A stretch of DNA of 24,270 bases from a virus: IMG/VR virus record IMGVR_UViG_3300003873_000086, positions 1 through 24,270 of that record; one strand, written 5' to 3'. The position numbers and the translations under genes were made by a program. The notes beneath the pieces were generated by a model that was not told the origin of the DNA, searched no databases, and saw nothing but the letters and a program-made list of their open reading frames with translations. Positions 7,486 through 14,879 of the stretch are shown in pieces. The number at the start of each line of letters is the position of its first letter. The stretch's first letter is position 1.

Positions 7486-9768
7486 TCATGCCGCCAATAT
7501 CTGCGCCTGCGCTGATTGCGGGCCGAAGATGACGACATCATTATTGTCAGCCTGGTGACGCAATGCGGCAGGAACGATTACATTCACGAGTTCGTCTTGT
7601 GAAATCACGCCCTGCACGAAGATGGTTGTCTTGTGGTGGACGGGTTGCTGGGCTGGGGTTTGCAGGCCTGTTGCCGGGTTGATCGGCGTTATCGGTGTAG
7701 CGCCTCCGCCGCCAGCGGATGCGGTTGGGATGGCAACACCGCCGGTACTGCCGCCCATTTTGGCACTGTTGATTTTCTGGGCATTGGCCATGCCTGCGGC
7801 AACGACTGCCGCCGCTGCGGCTGCGCCAAGGAATGGCCCAACAATGGGGATGCCAGCCAGTGATTGATACGCTTTGGTTGCGCCCAGGTAAGTGTTCACC
7901 GCGTTCTCACCCTGGGCAGCGATTTTACCGGCCTCGAAGGCTTTGCGGTTATGGCTGGACATCAATCCAGACAATGCTTTCAATCCTGATGCTGCAAACA
8001 CTAGTTTCTGATCGGCGGTGAACTTGTCCCACATTACTGACACTTTAGCAAACTTGGCAAGATTCTTAGCCATTGCATCCAAGTTGACTTGCTGATTAGC
8101 GGTAACGAGTTGCTGGAACTGCCCTTTTAGATTGGCGGCGGCTTGCTCGCCTTCTGCTATCTTTGCAAGCCTGTCCTGGGTTGCTTGGTCATCAATGGCT
8201 GCTAGTTGATCTGCGGTTTTCTGCGCCCTATTAATTTTAAGCTCATCATAATATGCACGCATCTTATCTATCTGGTCGAGGCTTGCACCTTGTGCCGTGG
8301 CTGCATCAATATTTCTTTTTTGCTCCTCATCTAAGGATGCAATATCGGCTTCCTGTTTGGCCTGTAACATAGTTTGCTGGTCGGAAAAAGAAGCCTCGCC
8401 GAGGATCTGAATCTGGCGGAACTTGGCTGAATGAATGTCGATGATTTGCGCTGCTGCGGCCTTTTCTGCTGCAACCTTATCGGCCAATGCTTTGGCTGCT
8501 TTCTTAGCTGCTATTTCTTCCGGCGTTGGGCCGCTCTTTCCTGTCTTCCCCCCGGCTGATGATATAGGGTTTCTTGCAGATTCAGTAGCCGTAAACAGCT
8601 TGCTCGCGAGCGCATCTATTTTTTTGATAGAATCATTCGCAGATAAAACGGCAGAATCGAGGGACTTCGTACTTTCTGATTCTGTATCAGATATAGCTTT
8701 ATGCAGTCGCTTCATTGACGATATCGTAGCCTCCACAGATGCTACGCCTAAGTCTTTTCCTGTGACATCGCGTATCAACATCAATAAACCAGAGATTCCC
8801 TCCAGTTCTGATTTGAACGCGTCCACAATAACGCCTGATGTCTTATCAACACCAAGCCGTAGTATATCATCAATGACCGTGAGTCCTTCGAATCCTTTTG
8901 CTAGTTCTGCTGTTGCTACGATTGCAACCTGCATCGAAGTTATCAGGGCGTCAGATATTGCCTTTGACAGATCATCTATGCCTTTGCCGTTTTTGTTCAA
9001 CTCATCGAGGAATATCGAAAGAACTCCTTTTGATGCATTAAACGACCCAGCGTCTCCGATTTTTTTCACAAATAGAGTCCACTTGTCGCCCATCATCGAC
9101 ATTGACCCATCCCATGTCTTCGCTAAGTCATTCGCAGCACCACGGAATTTGCTTGCAGGGTCTTCAAACGCACGGATTAGCTGTGCCCTTGTTTCCTCTG
9201 CGGATACGCTCACTCCAGCTTTGAATCCCAGCATTGCAGTAATGCCGCGCTCTCTGAACAAATCAGCAGCCCCCGCTCCGGCTGAATACATCCGTACGAT
9301 TTGACCCGTAGTGTCTTGAATTGATAATCCAGAAACAGCAGCAAGGTCGGAAATCATTGGCATCCACTTGTTCACATCTTCAACACCGCCCGCCATTACA
9401 CCTGACAGATTAGTCGCTGCATCCATAATATCCTTGAATGCGAACGGCACCTGCGACGCAAATTTTGTCATGTCTTTGAATAGTCTGTTTCCTTCTTCGA
9501 CCGATCCAAGCGTATGTTGTAGCCTGATCTGGAAGTTTTCGAACTCAGCCGATACCGATATCATTTTTCTTTCGACTATTACTAGCGCCGCTGCACTCGC
9601 TGATCCGAATGCAGCCATCGCTATTGCACTGGTCTTCAGTGATTTGTTGAACTTATCCGTCGCTTTTTCAGTACGTCCAGATTGTTTGCCAAACCTATCG
9701 AGCGCCTTCGTTCCCTTGTTTACTTGCCGACTGTCTACCGCAAGGCCAACTTTCACTATATCACTCAT
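7486..9768 (-). CDS. tape measure protein
   Basis: A 760-aa tail length ruler. The ORF extends eight codons further, but GGAGG lies seven bases before the ATG at 9768 (MSDIVKVGLAVDSRQV), so that start is chosen; it overlaps the chaperone stop by 8 bases. Residues about 70-230 match the tape-measure N-terminal domain: FENFQIRLQHTLGS, then FASQVPFAFKDIMDAATNLSG, then RERGITAMLGFKAGV and KTWDGSMSMMGDKW. Long charged helices follow (about 420-580, rich in Ala, Lys, Gln). A hydrophobic Gly/Ala stretch around 650-690 (IPIVGPFLGAAAAAAVVAAG) could insert in the membrane during ejection. At about 0.15 nm per residue the length suggests a tail of very roughly 110 nm, consistent with a siphovirus; this is an estimate only. 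Confidence 0.93.
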   Translation of the reverse strand: MSDIVKVGLAVDSRQVNKGTKALDRFGKQSGRTEKATDKFNKSLKTSAIAMAAFGSASAAALVIVERKMISVSAEFENFQIRLQHTLGSVEEGNRLFKDMTKFASQVPFAFKDIMDAATNLSGVMAGGVEDVNKWMPMISDLAAVSGLSIQDTTGQIVRMYSAGAGAADLFRERGITAMLGFKAGVSVSAEETRAQLIRAFEDPASKFRGAANDLAKTWDGSMSMMGDKWTLFVKKIGDAGSFNASKGVLSIFLDELNKNGKGIDDLSKAISDALITSMQVAIVATAELAKGFEGLTVIDDILRLGVDKTSGVIVDAFKSELEGISGLLMLIRDVTGKDLGVASVEATISSMKRLHKAISDTESESTKSLDSAVLSANDSIKKIDALASKLFTATESARNPISSAGGKTGKSGPTPEEIAAKKAAKALADKVAAEKAAAAQIIDIHSAKFRQIQILGEASFSDQQTMLQAKQEADIASLDEEQKRNIDAATAQGASLDQIDKMRAYYDELKINRAQKTADQLAAIDDQATQDRLAKIAEGEQAAANLKGQFQQLVTANQQVNLDAMAKNLAKFAKVSVMWDKFTADQKLVFAASGLKALSGLMSSHNRKAFEAGKIAAQGENAVNTYLGATKAYQSLAGIPIVGPFLGAAAAAAVVAAGMANAQKINSAKMGGSTGGVAIPTASAGGGGATPITPINPATGLQTPAQQPVHHKTTIFVQGVISQDELVNVIVPAALRHQADNNDVVIFGPQSAQAQILAA

Positions 9769-10174
9769 TCTCTGGCCTCCGTAGCATCGCAAACAGCGAT
9801 TTGAATTTTCTCTCGACTTTCTCTGTCGTGGCCTCTGAATCTATACAAGGGCCGTGGCAGTCTTTTCCGTTCGATCTGTAATACTCGTTCACATAAGCAT
9901 TTGATAGACGTTTAACGGCTGTATATTCGCGCCCTGATAGTCTGTCCTGTGTTATTTCTGACCACGCCTTTATCTCCTGCCATGTTATAGCAATGATTCC
10001 ATTACCCGTTGACTGATGAAATCCAATCTCGCCCAACAAATCGACAATATAACCAAGCGGGCCGACTTCCGGATACCCATAGTCAGGGTCATCCGATAGT
10101 CTTTCCATACGTTCAAGGCGTGACTCAACTGCCGAACCCTCTTTATGCTTGGGTGAAGCTGCAAGCCACGCCAT
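9761..10174 (-). CDS. tail assembly chaperone, frameshift extension (G-T type)
   Basis: This 137-aa ORF has no ribosome-binding site before its first ATG, but its frame stays open upstream through the slippery run at 10213-10219. It is most likely translated only as the extension of the upstream chaperone after a -1 shift, giving a fusion spanning 10605-9761 of about 281 residues. The sequence (GYIVDLLGEIGF, ITWQEIKAWSEIT, LSNAYVNEYYRS) resembles the C-terminal part of siphovirus tail chaperones. These coat the tape measure during tail assembly and are absent from the virion. It lies between tube and tape measure genes, the universal location. A separate start at 10174 is the less likely alternative. 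Confidence 0.85.
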   Translation of the reverse strand: MAWLAASPKHKEGSAVESRLERMERLSDDPDYGYPEVGPLGYIVDLLGEIGFHQSTGNGIIAITWQEIKAWSEITQDRLSGREYTAVKRLSNAYVNEYYRSNGKDCHGPCIDSEATTEKVERKFKSLFAMLRRPENE

Positions 10175-10200
10175 GTGGCGAACGTATAACTCAGCCTGAT

Positions 10201-10605
10201 CTAGGCAATCGTAAAAAAATTGGCACGATCTCCGATGAACAGATCAACCTGTTCCCGAATCCATGCATGCTGTTCATACAGTGACCTCGCCTCCGATTGC
10301 GAGAACTTGACAACCTCGCCACCGGCAACAATGCCAGACCATCCAATAGTACATGCTGCAAGCAATTCGCAAGCCTCACTATCGGAGTTTGTAAAGTCAG
10401 GCTTCCGGCCCTTGGCAATCTTCTGCAAGCGGCGATTATGGAGTTCACGCTGCTTTTTCCGATATGCTGCCGAGTCTGTGCCCGATACTTTGATAGACAT
10501 AGGCTTGCCGTCATGTTCTAACGGCTCCCCTGTAACTGGGTGCTCGAGTATTACCTCTGCACCCTCGTCGGCCTTCTCTTCCAGGTTGATGTCATTTAAG
10601 TCCAT
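10201..10605 (-). CDS. tail assembly chaperone (G type)
   Basis: A 134-aa acidic helical protein opening MDLNDINLEEKADE. The ORF could begin 26 codons earlier inside the tube gene, but the ATG at 10605 follows the tube stop by a single base and is preferred. It has a small beta segment (VILEHPVTGEPLEHDGKPMSIKVSG) and then helices (YRKKQRELHNRRLQKI; ACTIGWSG; FSQSEARSLYEQHAWIREQVDLFI). This is the usual pattern of the abundant chaperone that binds the tube and tape measure. It ends ANFFTIA, and the two Phe codons TTT TTT lie on the slippery heptamer, so a fraction of ribosomes should continue into the next ORF. Confidence 0.88.
   Translation of the reverse strand: MDLNDINLEEKADEGAEVILEHPVTGEPLEHDGKPMSIKVSGTDSAAYRKKQRELHNRRLQKIAKGRKPDFTNSDSEACELLAACTIGWSGIVAGGEVVKFSQSEARSLYEQHAWIREQVDLFIGDRANFFTIA
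10213..10219 (-). promoter_or_regulatory. -1 programmed ribosomal frameshift site
   Basis: The mRNA reads GCC AAT TTT TTT ACG ATT GCC TAG. T TTT TTT fits the X XXY YYZ rule exactly. Slipping -1 gives TAC GAT TGC CTA, which runs without a stop into the downstream chaperone ORF. Six bases after the heptamer, GCCT-AGATC-AGGC can form a small hairpin. The location between the two tail chaperone frames is where such sites are expected. Confidence 0.88.
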
Positions 10606-10606
10606 A

Positions 10607-11047
10607 TTATGCTTCAACCAAAGATTCTGGATCAATTGCAATATCAACCACTGTGGTTTCAACACCGTCTGATGCAATGGCACCCTGACCGGCTTTCAGA
10701 ATCTTGCCGGTGAACTCGCCAATATTCCCAGATGGTAGGGTGATTTTGAACGAATAGCTTGCAGTAGCTGCTAAAGCCGACTGCAAGAGTACCTGTCCGG
10801 CATCTGTAACAATCTTGCCGAGTGTGATAGACACGTTAGCAATATCAAAGGTACCCTTGAATTTCTGCGGATATGCGCGTCCGACTGTCTGATGTGAAAT
10901 AGCGTTATATGCTTTCGATAGTTCGCCAATGTCGATTACTTCACCAATCGCTGTAAAAGTCAGAGCTGTATAACCTGCCGCTGTGATTGCCGCTGGCAAT
11001 GCAGACGACACGCCCATCGTTGTTCCTGTTTGTAATGCTACTGGCAT
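10607..11047 (-). CDS. major tail tube protein
   Basis: A 146-aa protein of the gpV-like tail tube family: small, Ala/Thr/Gly-rich, without cysteines. It has the typical order of strands: an N-terminal GTTMGVSSALPAAIT, a central GEVIDIGELSKAYNAI, a VGRAYPQKFKGTFD strand, and a C-terminal SYSFKITLPSGNIGEFTGKIL. It polymerises into the hollow tail tube around the tape measure. A strong AAAGGAGG six bases before the ATG, overlapping the upstream stop, fits high expression. It lies between the tail terminator and the tail chaperones, the standard order. Confidence 0.85.
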   Translation of the reverse strand: MPVALQTGTTMGVSSALPAAITAAGYTALTFTAIGEVIDIGELSKAYNAISHQTVGRAYPQKFKGTFDIANVSITLGKIVTDAGQVLLQSALAATASYSFKITLPSGNIGEFTGKILKAGQGAIASDGVETTVVDIAIDPESLVEA

Positions 11048-11059
11048 GATATGCCTCCT

Positions 11060-11503
11060 TTAACGAGCTACAAAAGCCCTGTAATTTATTCTGATAACGA
11101 TTTGATAAAACCCGCCATCATTCCTGCCACCGTCTCGTGATGCTGAAACGATACTTACTTGCTGACTGTCATAACTCAAAACCCCACCAATCGGGAATAA
11201 TGCGAGTACATCCTCAGCCTTTGTCTTTACCGCGAACGCGCCTTCATCCGCTGGGTATTTCAATATGACCTGAAACAGACCTACATATTCATCGGTGTTG
11301 GCTAACGTATATGCCGACTTACCGGATGGAAATGTTTTCAACTCTGCGAACTCACGCCCTGGCGTTGGTGAATAAACGCCCAAATGAGACGTGTATTCGA
11401 TAATGTTCCAAGTCGAATAGGCGCCGTTCTCATGCACCAAATCCAGCGCAAGCGAACCTGTCAACATCGTGTCAGTGAATGTCTGATCTATCGCAATGGT
11501 CAT
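11060..11503 (-). CDS. tail terminator protein
   Basis: A 147-aa alpha/beta protein at the terminator position, just before the tube gene. It resembles the DUF4128-like group of phage tail terminators: an opening with a short helix, a PTPGREFAELKTFPSGKSAYTL region, and a C-terminal FYQIVIRINYRAFVAR strand. Terminators cap the growing tail tube and form the face that docks to the head. Start and upstream stop overlap as ATGA. The family call is from general pattern and position rather than a defining motif. Confidence 0.7.
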   Translation of the reverse strand: MTIAIDQTFTDTMLTGSLALDLVHENGAYSTWNIIEYTSHLGVYSPTPGREFAELKTFPSGKSAYTLANTDEYVGLFQVILKYPADEGAFAVKTKAEDVLALFPIGGVLSYDSQQVSIVSASRDGGRNDGGFYQIVIRINYRAFVAR

Positions 11504-11892
11504 TTGTGTATCTTCCGCGCTTGTTCTTTCACTATACCACGCACACGAGTCACATTTTTACCCACCATTGCATCAATGTTTTCATACTGCTTTGCATATG
11601 GCAGGTTATTTGAAAAATATGTCAGCCCATCTTTCGTTGATTTAGACATTATCCGTTCGTTGACTTTCTGTCTGAATGACTCGGCTTCCGACCCACCTTT
11701 TTTTAGTTCGCGAATCGTTATGTCAGATGGTCTGTTTTCCTGTATCTGCCAATTCCCGCGGAGGCGTCCTGTATCAACACGAGTATCACCTACCACGCTA
11801 TTGAACAGTTCAATCTTCACGGCTTTCGCCAATGTACCAAGATCATCGCCACCTTTAGCCGCAATCCTCTGCAAATCAGCCGCCCAACTCAT
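11500..11892 (-). CDS. HK97 gp10-like neck / tail completion protein
   Basis: A 130-aa protein with the hallmarks of the HK97 gp10-like group: an N-terminal helix, the VDTGRLRGNW motif near residues 39-48, a SNNLPYAKQYEN segment around 94-105, and a basic C-terminal helix. These proteins sit in the neck and link head completion to the tail. Overlaps of four bases on both sides place it in the connector operon with the head-closure and terminator genes. Confidence 0.82.
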   Translation of the reverse strand: MSWAADLQRIAAKGGDDLGTLAKAVKIELFNSVVGDTRVDTGRLRGNWQIQENRPSDITIRELKKGGSEAESFRQKVNERIMSKSTKDGLTYFSNNLPYAKQYENIDAMVGKNVTRVRGIVKEQARKIHK

Positions 11893-12248
11893 GCCAGCCT
11901 CACTTGCGCAAAATAGACAACAGGAGTGACATCATCCGGCTTGATCGTCTTAATCTTGATAATAGTCCAGCTCTGGCCGTCAATTACCGGTTTATCTTCA
12001 AGGCTTGGTATTTGTTCATTGCTCAATACCAGTTCACGATCCCCTGCCATTATTCGCGTACCGTCCACAACAGAATCAGGATATGGCTTAATCAATCCGG
12101 TCGTAGTCACGCTCGCATCAGTTCCGGCAATCAACAGACCGGAAACAGCATTGTACTTTTCACCAGTGGTTCGTGTCAGCGTGATTGATTTGCCAAATTC
12201 TGTGAGTAGCCCTTTAGCTGTCGCGGCCATGTCTGCATAAAAACTCAT
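11889..12248 (-). CDS. head-closure / head-tail joining protein
   Basis: A 119-aa protein with an N-terminal amphipathic helix (MSFYADMAATAKGLLTEFG) followed by a compact beta barrel: SITLTRTTGEKYN, an alternating middle, a DRELVLSNEQIPSLEDKP stretch, and a final YFAQVRLA strand. This helix-plus-barrel pattern is that of head-closure proteins (Hc1/gpFII-like) that seal the adaptor ring. It lies between adaptor and neck genes with ATGA overlaps. The call is by pattern and synteny. Confidence 0.72.
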   Translation of the reverse strand: MSFYADMAATAKGLLTEFGKSITLTRTTGEKYNAVSGLLIAGTDASVTTTGLIKPYPDSVVDGTRIMAGDRELVLSNEQIPSLEDKPVIDGQSWTIIKIKTIKPDDVTPVVYFAQVRLA

Positions 12249-12772
12249 GCTCGACTCAAATCAACAGAGAATAGACCAGACCGATTCAATAACGTAGCCA
12301 GTAATGCATCACCTGTGGACGTGTGTGTCATTTTCTGATCTGATCCTGTCATTCCCTGTTTCCGAGGAACTGCGAATTGAACATCAACAGCGCCTCCAAC
12401 ACTCTTTCTGCTTGCGATCAAGTTCGGATTGACAGCCTTGTTCCATAAGTCGATTCCGTTGTGAATATCCAGTGCATAAGCCTGCTGAGCTAGAATGACC
12501 TGCCGTGGTATCTCGTCGCTGTTCCAGTACCAACCATTTATACGCACGCGCCAACGCGGGAACGCCATAGGGTTATTTCTGTGAGTCCTGACTCCCTGCA
12601 AATTAGGCTCATGTTGATCAATAAACGATGCGGCCTGAATCAACTCCTCATCAGCCGTTGCATCACTGGCTATCGTTACGCCAATGCTTGCAGCGTATGC
12701 GATATAATCAGCACGCGATAAATATGAATTAGCACCGGCAACAATAGCCCCAGTCTCTACGACAATAGCCAC
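12245..12772 (-). CDS. head-tail adaptor protein (DnaT-like fold annotation)
   Basis: A 175-aa protein starting at GTG (12772) right beside the stop of the 35-aa gene. The opening VVETGAIVAGANSYLSRADYIAYAASIG and the helical core (EELIQAASFIDQ; QVILAQQAYALDIHNG) match the phage adaptor group often annotated as DnaT-like ssDNA-binding. In phages it is the first ring beneath the portal (adaptor Ad1), so the DnaT label should not be read as a replication role. The GTG start has a GAAGG about eight bases upstream and is probably coupled to the preceding gene. Confidence 0.78.
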   Translation of the reverse strand: MAIVVETGAIVAGANSYLSRADYIAYAASIGVTIASDATADEELIQAASFIDQHEPNLQGVRTHRNNPMAFPRWRVRINGWYWNSDEIPRQVILAQQAYALDIHNGIDLWNKAVNPNLIASRKSVGGAVDVQFAVPRKQGMTGSDQKMTHTSTGDALLATLLNRSGLFSVDLSRA

Positions 12773-12880
12773 TTATTTTGCCTTCGGTTTCGTCTTAGTG
12801 AAATGTCCCGACTTAATCAGGATTCCGGCATCAGCTTCACCGCACTCGATGGCTTTGCCTGACTTATCATATACAACCAT
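12773..12880 (-). CDS. 35-aa small protein between coat and adaptor genes
   Basis: A short ORF beginning MVVYDKSGKAIECGEADAG and ending in a Lys-rich tail (TKTKPKAK). AAAGGAG six bases before the ATG is a strong ribosome-binding site, and the stop abuts the GTG of the adaptor gene. Small proteins of this kind are common at this position in related phages, but I do not know a function. The two Gly- and Lys-rich ends suggest a small folded or accessory structural peptide. Confidence 0.7.
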   Translation of the reverse strand: MVVYDKSGKAIECGEADAGILIKSGHFTKTKPKAK

Positions 12881-12899
12881 TCTTCGCTCCTTTAGGCGT

Positions 12900-12942
12900 G
12901 CTTAATTTGAGGGACTCCCAAAGAAGCCCCCCACTGTTAAGC
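12900..12942 (-). other. long stem-loop just downstream of the coat gene
   Basis: In the mRNA, GCTTAA pairs with TTAAGC around an inner ten-pair stem GGGGGGCTTC-TTTG-GGAGTCCCTC, with three G-U pairs. It begins five bases after the coat stop. No U-run follows, so a rho-independent terminator is unlikely. It could stabilise the coat mRNA 3' end or be an RNase processing point that isolates the abundant coat message from the connector genes. Confidence 0.6.
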
Positions 12943-12947
12943 AAGCC

Positions 12948-14093
12948 TTAACCTAGCAACAGCGCCGAGTGACGGGGCGCGATCATTTTCATACCCCAAG
13001 CCAATGCAACCTCATAGCGAACCTTGCGATAGCCCTTATACATGGCGAACTCGAAGGTCAGTCCGGAACGCGGGTCGGTTACCATCTGAACATCGGCTGC
13101 CAAATCGCCTTCCTGTGGTCGTGCAGGTGCGCGGGTAGCAAGCACAATCGCTGATCGGTTGAATACCATGTTACGAGCGGCAGCGCCGACGATTGTCATA
13201 GCGACGTTATTAGCAAGTGCCTGACGTAAGCCAGGTTCCTGCAATACGATAGAGCCGGGAGCAGCAACACCAGTTGCAACAACATACTGATTCGTATCAC
13301 CTGCGAAGGTAACAATGTCACCAGCCAATACAGTTCCTGCGCCAGTATCCAGCGCAATCGAAGTATCACCAACAGCATATCCACCAACCAGATTCGACAG
13401 ATAACCTGCGCCTGTACCGACTGCCGGAGTTGCAATCTGTGCAGACTGACGCAAATCCAAGCCAGCAAGAGGAAGCAATACACCCTGACGCTGCAATGAA
13501 TCAGTGCCGGTAATGTTTGCTTGTGCCTGCTTACCCTGAATGGTAGCGCCTGCAGTGGTGTTCATGATAATATGGTTATCGAACTCAGGGGCGCCGTTAT
13601 CAACGATTATCTTCTTGGCGAATGATGCATCAGAGAAATCACCAGCAGTTGCAAACGGTGTAACGCCAGCCGTGCCATATGCGCGGGACGTCTGAGCGTG
13701 TAATGCAGCCAGATCAGATTCAACATCATTGACCAAGCGACGGATACGCTGCGCGATTTTCTGAGCGCGTACACCAAGATAACCGGGCCCGGTAGCAAGT
13801 CCTTTCTGATCTTCGCCATTGAATCCAAAGCTATATGCTTTCGAATTAGAAATGGTCAGAGTAGTCGAGCCGGAAACTTCACCAACTGGATCAGGGACAA
13901 CCATTGCAGAACTGATAGTAATGCCAGCCGGTGCATCCGGTTCCACATCGACAACGATGTTTTGATTTAATTCAGCACGAGCGGAACTCGCGGATAGTGT
14001 GACTGCGGGGATCATGCCAGTGACTTCACGACTCACTACGTTAAGTGATTCATAAATGTCCGGCAGGATGGCAGTGATTGTATTTTCAGCCAT
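12948..14093 (-). CDS. major capsid protein, P22 coat (gp5) family
   Basis: A 381-aa protein with features of the P22-type HK97-fold coat: an opening helix (ILPDIYESLNVVSREVTGMIPAV), the KAYSFGFNGEDQKGL segment near 85-99, a long spine helix (VRAQKIAQRIRRLVNDVESDLAALHA, about 108-133), and a C-terminal TFEFAMYKGYRKVRYEVALAWGMKM domain. Residues about 240-303 form a beta module (AVGDTSI...GDIVTFAGDTNQYVV...) shared with the tail protein at 3961-4743. It is shorter than P22 gp5 (430 aa). It follows a scaffold gene, as expected for this family. Its own promoter lies upstream, and its AAAGGAGG site is held in a hairpin, so translation may be controlled. Confidence 0.9.
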   Translation of the reverse strand: MAENTITAILPDIYESLNVVSREVTGMIPAVTLSASSARAELNQNIVVDVEPDAPAGITISSAMVVPDPVGEVSGSTTLTISNSKAYSFGFNGEDQKGLATGPGYLGVRAQKIAQRIRRLVNDVESDLAALHAQTSRAYGTAGVTPFATAGDFSDASFAKKIIVDNGAPEFDNHIIMNTTAGATIQGKQAQANITGTDSLQRQGVLLPLAGLDLRQSAQIATPAVGTGAGYLSNLVGGYAVGDTSIALDTGAGTVLAGDIVTFAGDTNQYVVATGVAAPGSIVLQEPGLRQALANNVAMTIVGAAARNMVFNRSAIVLATRAPARPQEGDLAADVQMVTDPRSGLTFEFAMYKGYRKVRYEVALAWGMKMIAPRHSALLLG

Positions 14094-14096
14094 TGT

Positions 14097-14120
14097 GGCC
14101 TCCTTTGATTTGCGGAGGCC
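14097..14120 (-). promoter_or_regulatory. hairpin sequestering the coat ribosome-binding site
   Basis: mRNA GGCCTCC-(10-base loop)-GGAGGCC forms a perfect seven-pair GC-rich stem. The 3' arm contains the GGAGG of the coat ribosome-binding site, with the ATG four bases past the stem. Folding would block 30S binding. The pairing is seen directly; regulation is inferred. Confidence 0.72.
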
Positions 14121-14130
14121 GGAAAGAACA

Positions 14131-14161
14131 ACGCCCTCCTTGATTTAACAAGTAAGGGCGT
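14131..14161 (-). promoter_or_regulatory. upstream leader hairpin with a decoy Shine-Dalgarno
   Basis: mRNA ACGCCCT-ta-CTTG-ttaaat-CAAG-g-AGGGCGT: eleven pairs with a small internal loop. Its 3' side contains AAATCAAGGAGG, nearly identical to AAATCAAAGGAGG at the coat ribosome-binding site. The following sequence TGTTCTTTCC is only weakly U-rich, so a terminator is possible but not typical. Confidence 0.65.
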
Positions 14162-14212
14162 AACCCAGAGGAATTATCAGCCGTAAGCCAGTAATTCGCC
14201 TATGTAGCGCGC

Positions 14213-14242
14213 ATTATACGCACAATTTCTATGCGGCGTCAA
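14213..14242 (-). promoter_or_regulatory. sigma70-type promoter for the coat gene
   Basis: TTGACG (14242-14237), an 18-base spacer and a perfect TATAAT (14218-14213). The -35 lies in the last codons of the scaffold gene. A GCGCGC stretch follows the -10. Transcription should start near 14206, giving a leader of about 113 bases with two hairpins before the coat ATG. This would let the coat be made in excess over scaffold and portal. Confidence 0.72.
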
Positions 14243-14870
14243 CCACTTTTCCACCATCTTTGAAGTATGCCATCTTTTCGACTGCGCCAAGATCATCAAA
14301 TTGAGTGCGGGTGATTGTCTTACTCTTTCCACCATCGCCTTTCTTTCCAACATCTCCGGATCCGGATGCTTTCGAGCCGACAAGTAGTGGCGCAAAGGAT
14401 ACATTGCTTTCGATTTCTGCCTTTAGATCAGCTAATGACAAAGCTGATGGTTTTCCATCCGCACCCAATACCCTGACAATCGGATGACCTTCTTTCACAT
14501 CAACAGATAGACGCCGTTCGATGTGCGGTAGCAACACGTCAGCACTACCCGGCAATGCCAATTCAGAAGCAAGCTTATGCGCTTCCGTTCCGACTGTCAT
14601 GCGCTTTACCATGTTCTGATATTCAGACAAGGCCTCGTCGCGTGCTTTTGTTTCTGATTCAAGTTTCGCCTGCCATGATGCTTCCAGTGCGTCCACATCG
14701 CCAGATTTCTTTGCAGCGTCTGCTGCTGCTGTTTCGGCTTTCTTCCGTTCATCCTTTTCAGCTTGGATGAGTTCTCTGTTTTTCTGGGTAAGTTTCTCGA
14801 CTGATGTTTGCAGTGCTGCAAATTCAGCGGGATCGATTGCTGGTACTTCGTCTTTCTTCTCTTCTGGCAT
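14229..14870 (-). CDS. capsid scaffolding protein
   Basis: A 213-aa highly charged protein between minor head and coat genes. Residues 12-80 are a Lys/Glu/Ala coiled coil (LTQKNRELIQAEKDERKKAE and on). A middle region has ELALPGSADVLLPHIERRL, and a Gly/Ser/Lys linker near 165-185 precedes a short C-terminal helix (TQFDDLGAVEKMAYFKDGGK), the usual coat-binding end. This layout is typical of phage scaffolds, which template procapsid assembly and then leave. A strong AAGGAGG precedes the ATG by five bases. Confidence 0.85.
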   Translation of the reverse strand: MPEEKKDEVPAIDPAEFAALQTSVEKLTQKNRELIQAEKDERKKAETAAADAAKKSGDVDALEASWQAKLESETKARDEALSEYQNMVKRMTVGTEAHKLASELALPGSADVLLPHIERRLSVDVKEGHPIVRVLGADGKPSALSLADLKAEIESNVSFAPLLVGSKASGSGDVGKKGDGGKSKTITRTQFDDLGAVEKMAYFKDGGKVVDAA

Positions 14871-14879
14871 AATGCCTCC

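Noticed and set aside
4743-7541. Longer start for the hub gene at 7541
   Set aside because: It would overlap the tape measure end by more than 50 bases and adds an Arg/Ser-rich stretch unlike a hub N-terminus; the ATG at 7484 follows the tape measure stop directly.
8435-9304. 289-codon open frame on the plus strand
   Set aside because: It lies wholly inside the tape measure gene on the opposite strand, is Ser/Ala-rich in the way antisense frames of helical genes are, and has no supported start or neighbours.
14131-14161. Rho-independent terminator between scaffold and coat
   Set aside because: The stem is good but is followed by TGTTCTTTCC rather than a U-run, and it lies inside the coat leader just downstream of the promoter, so a leader structure fits better.
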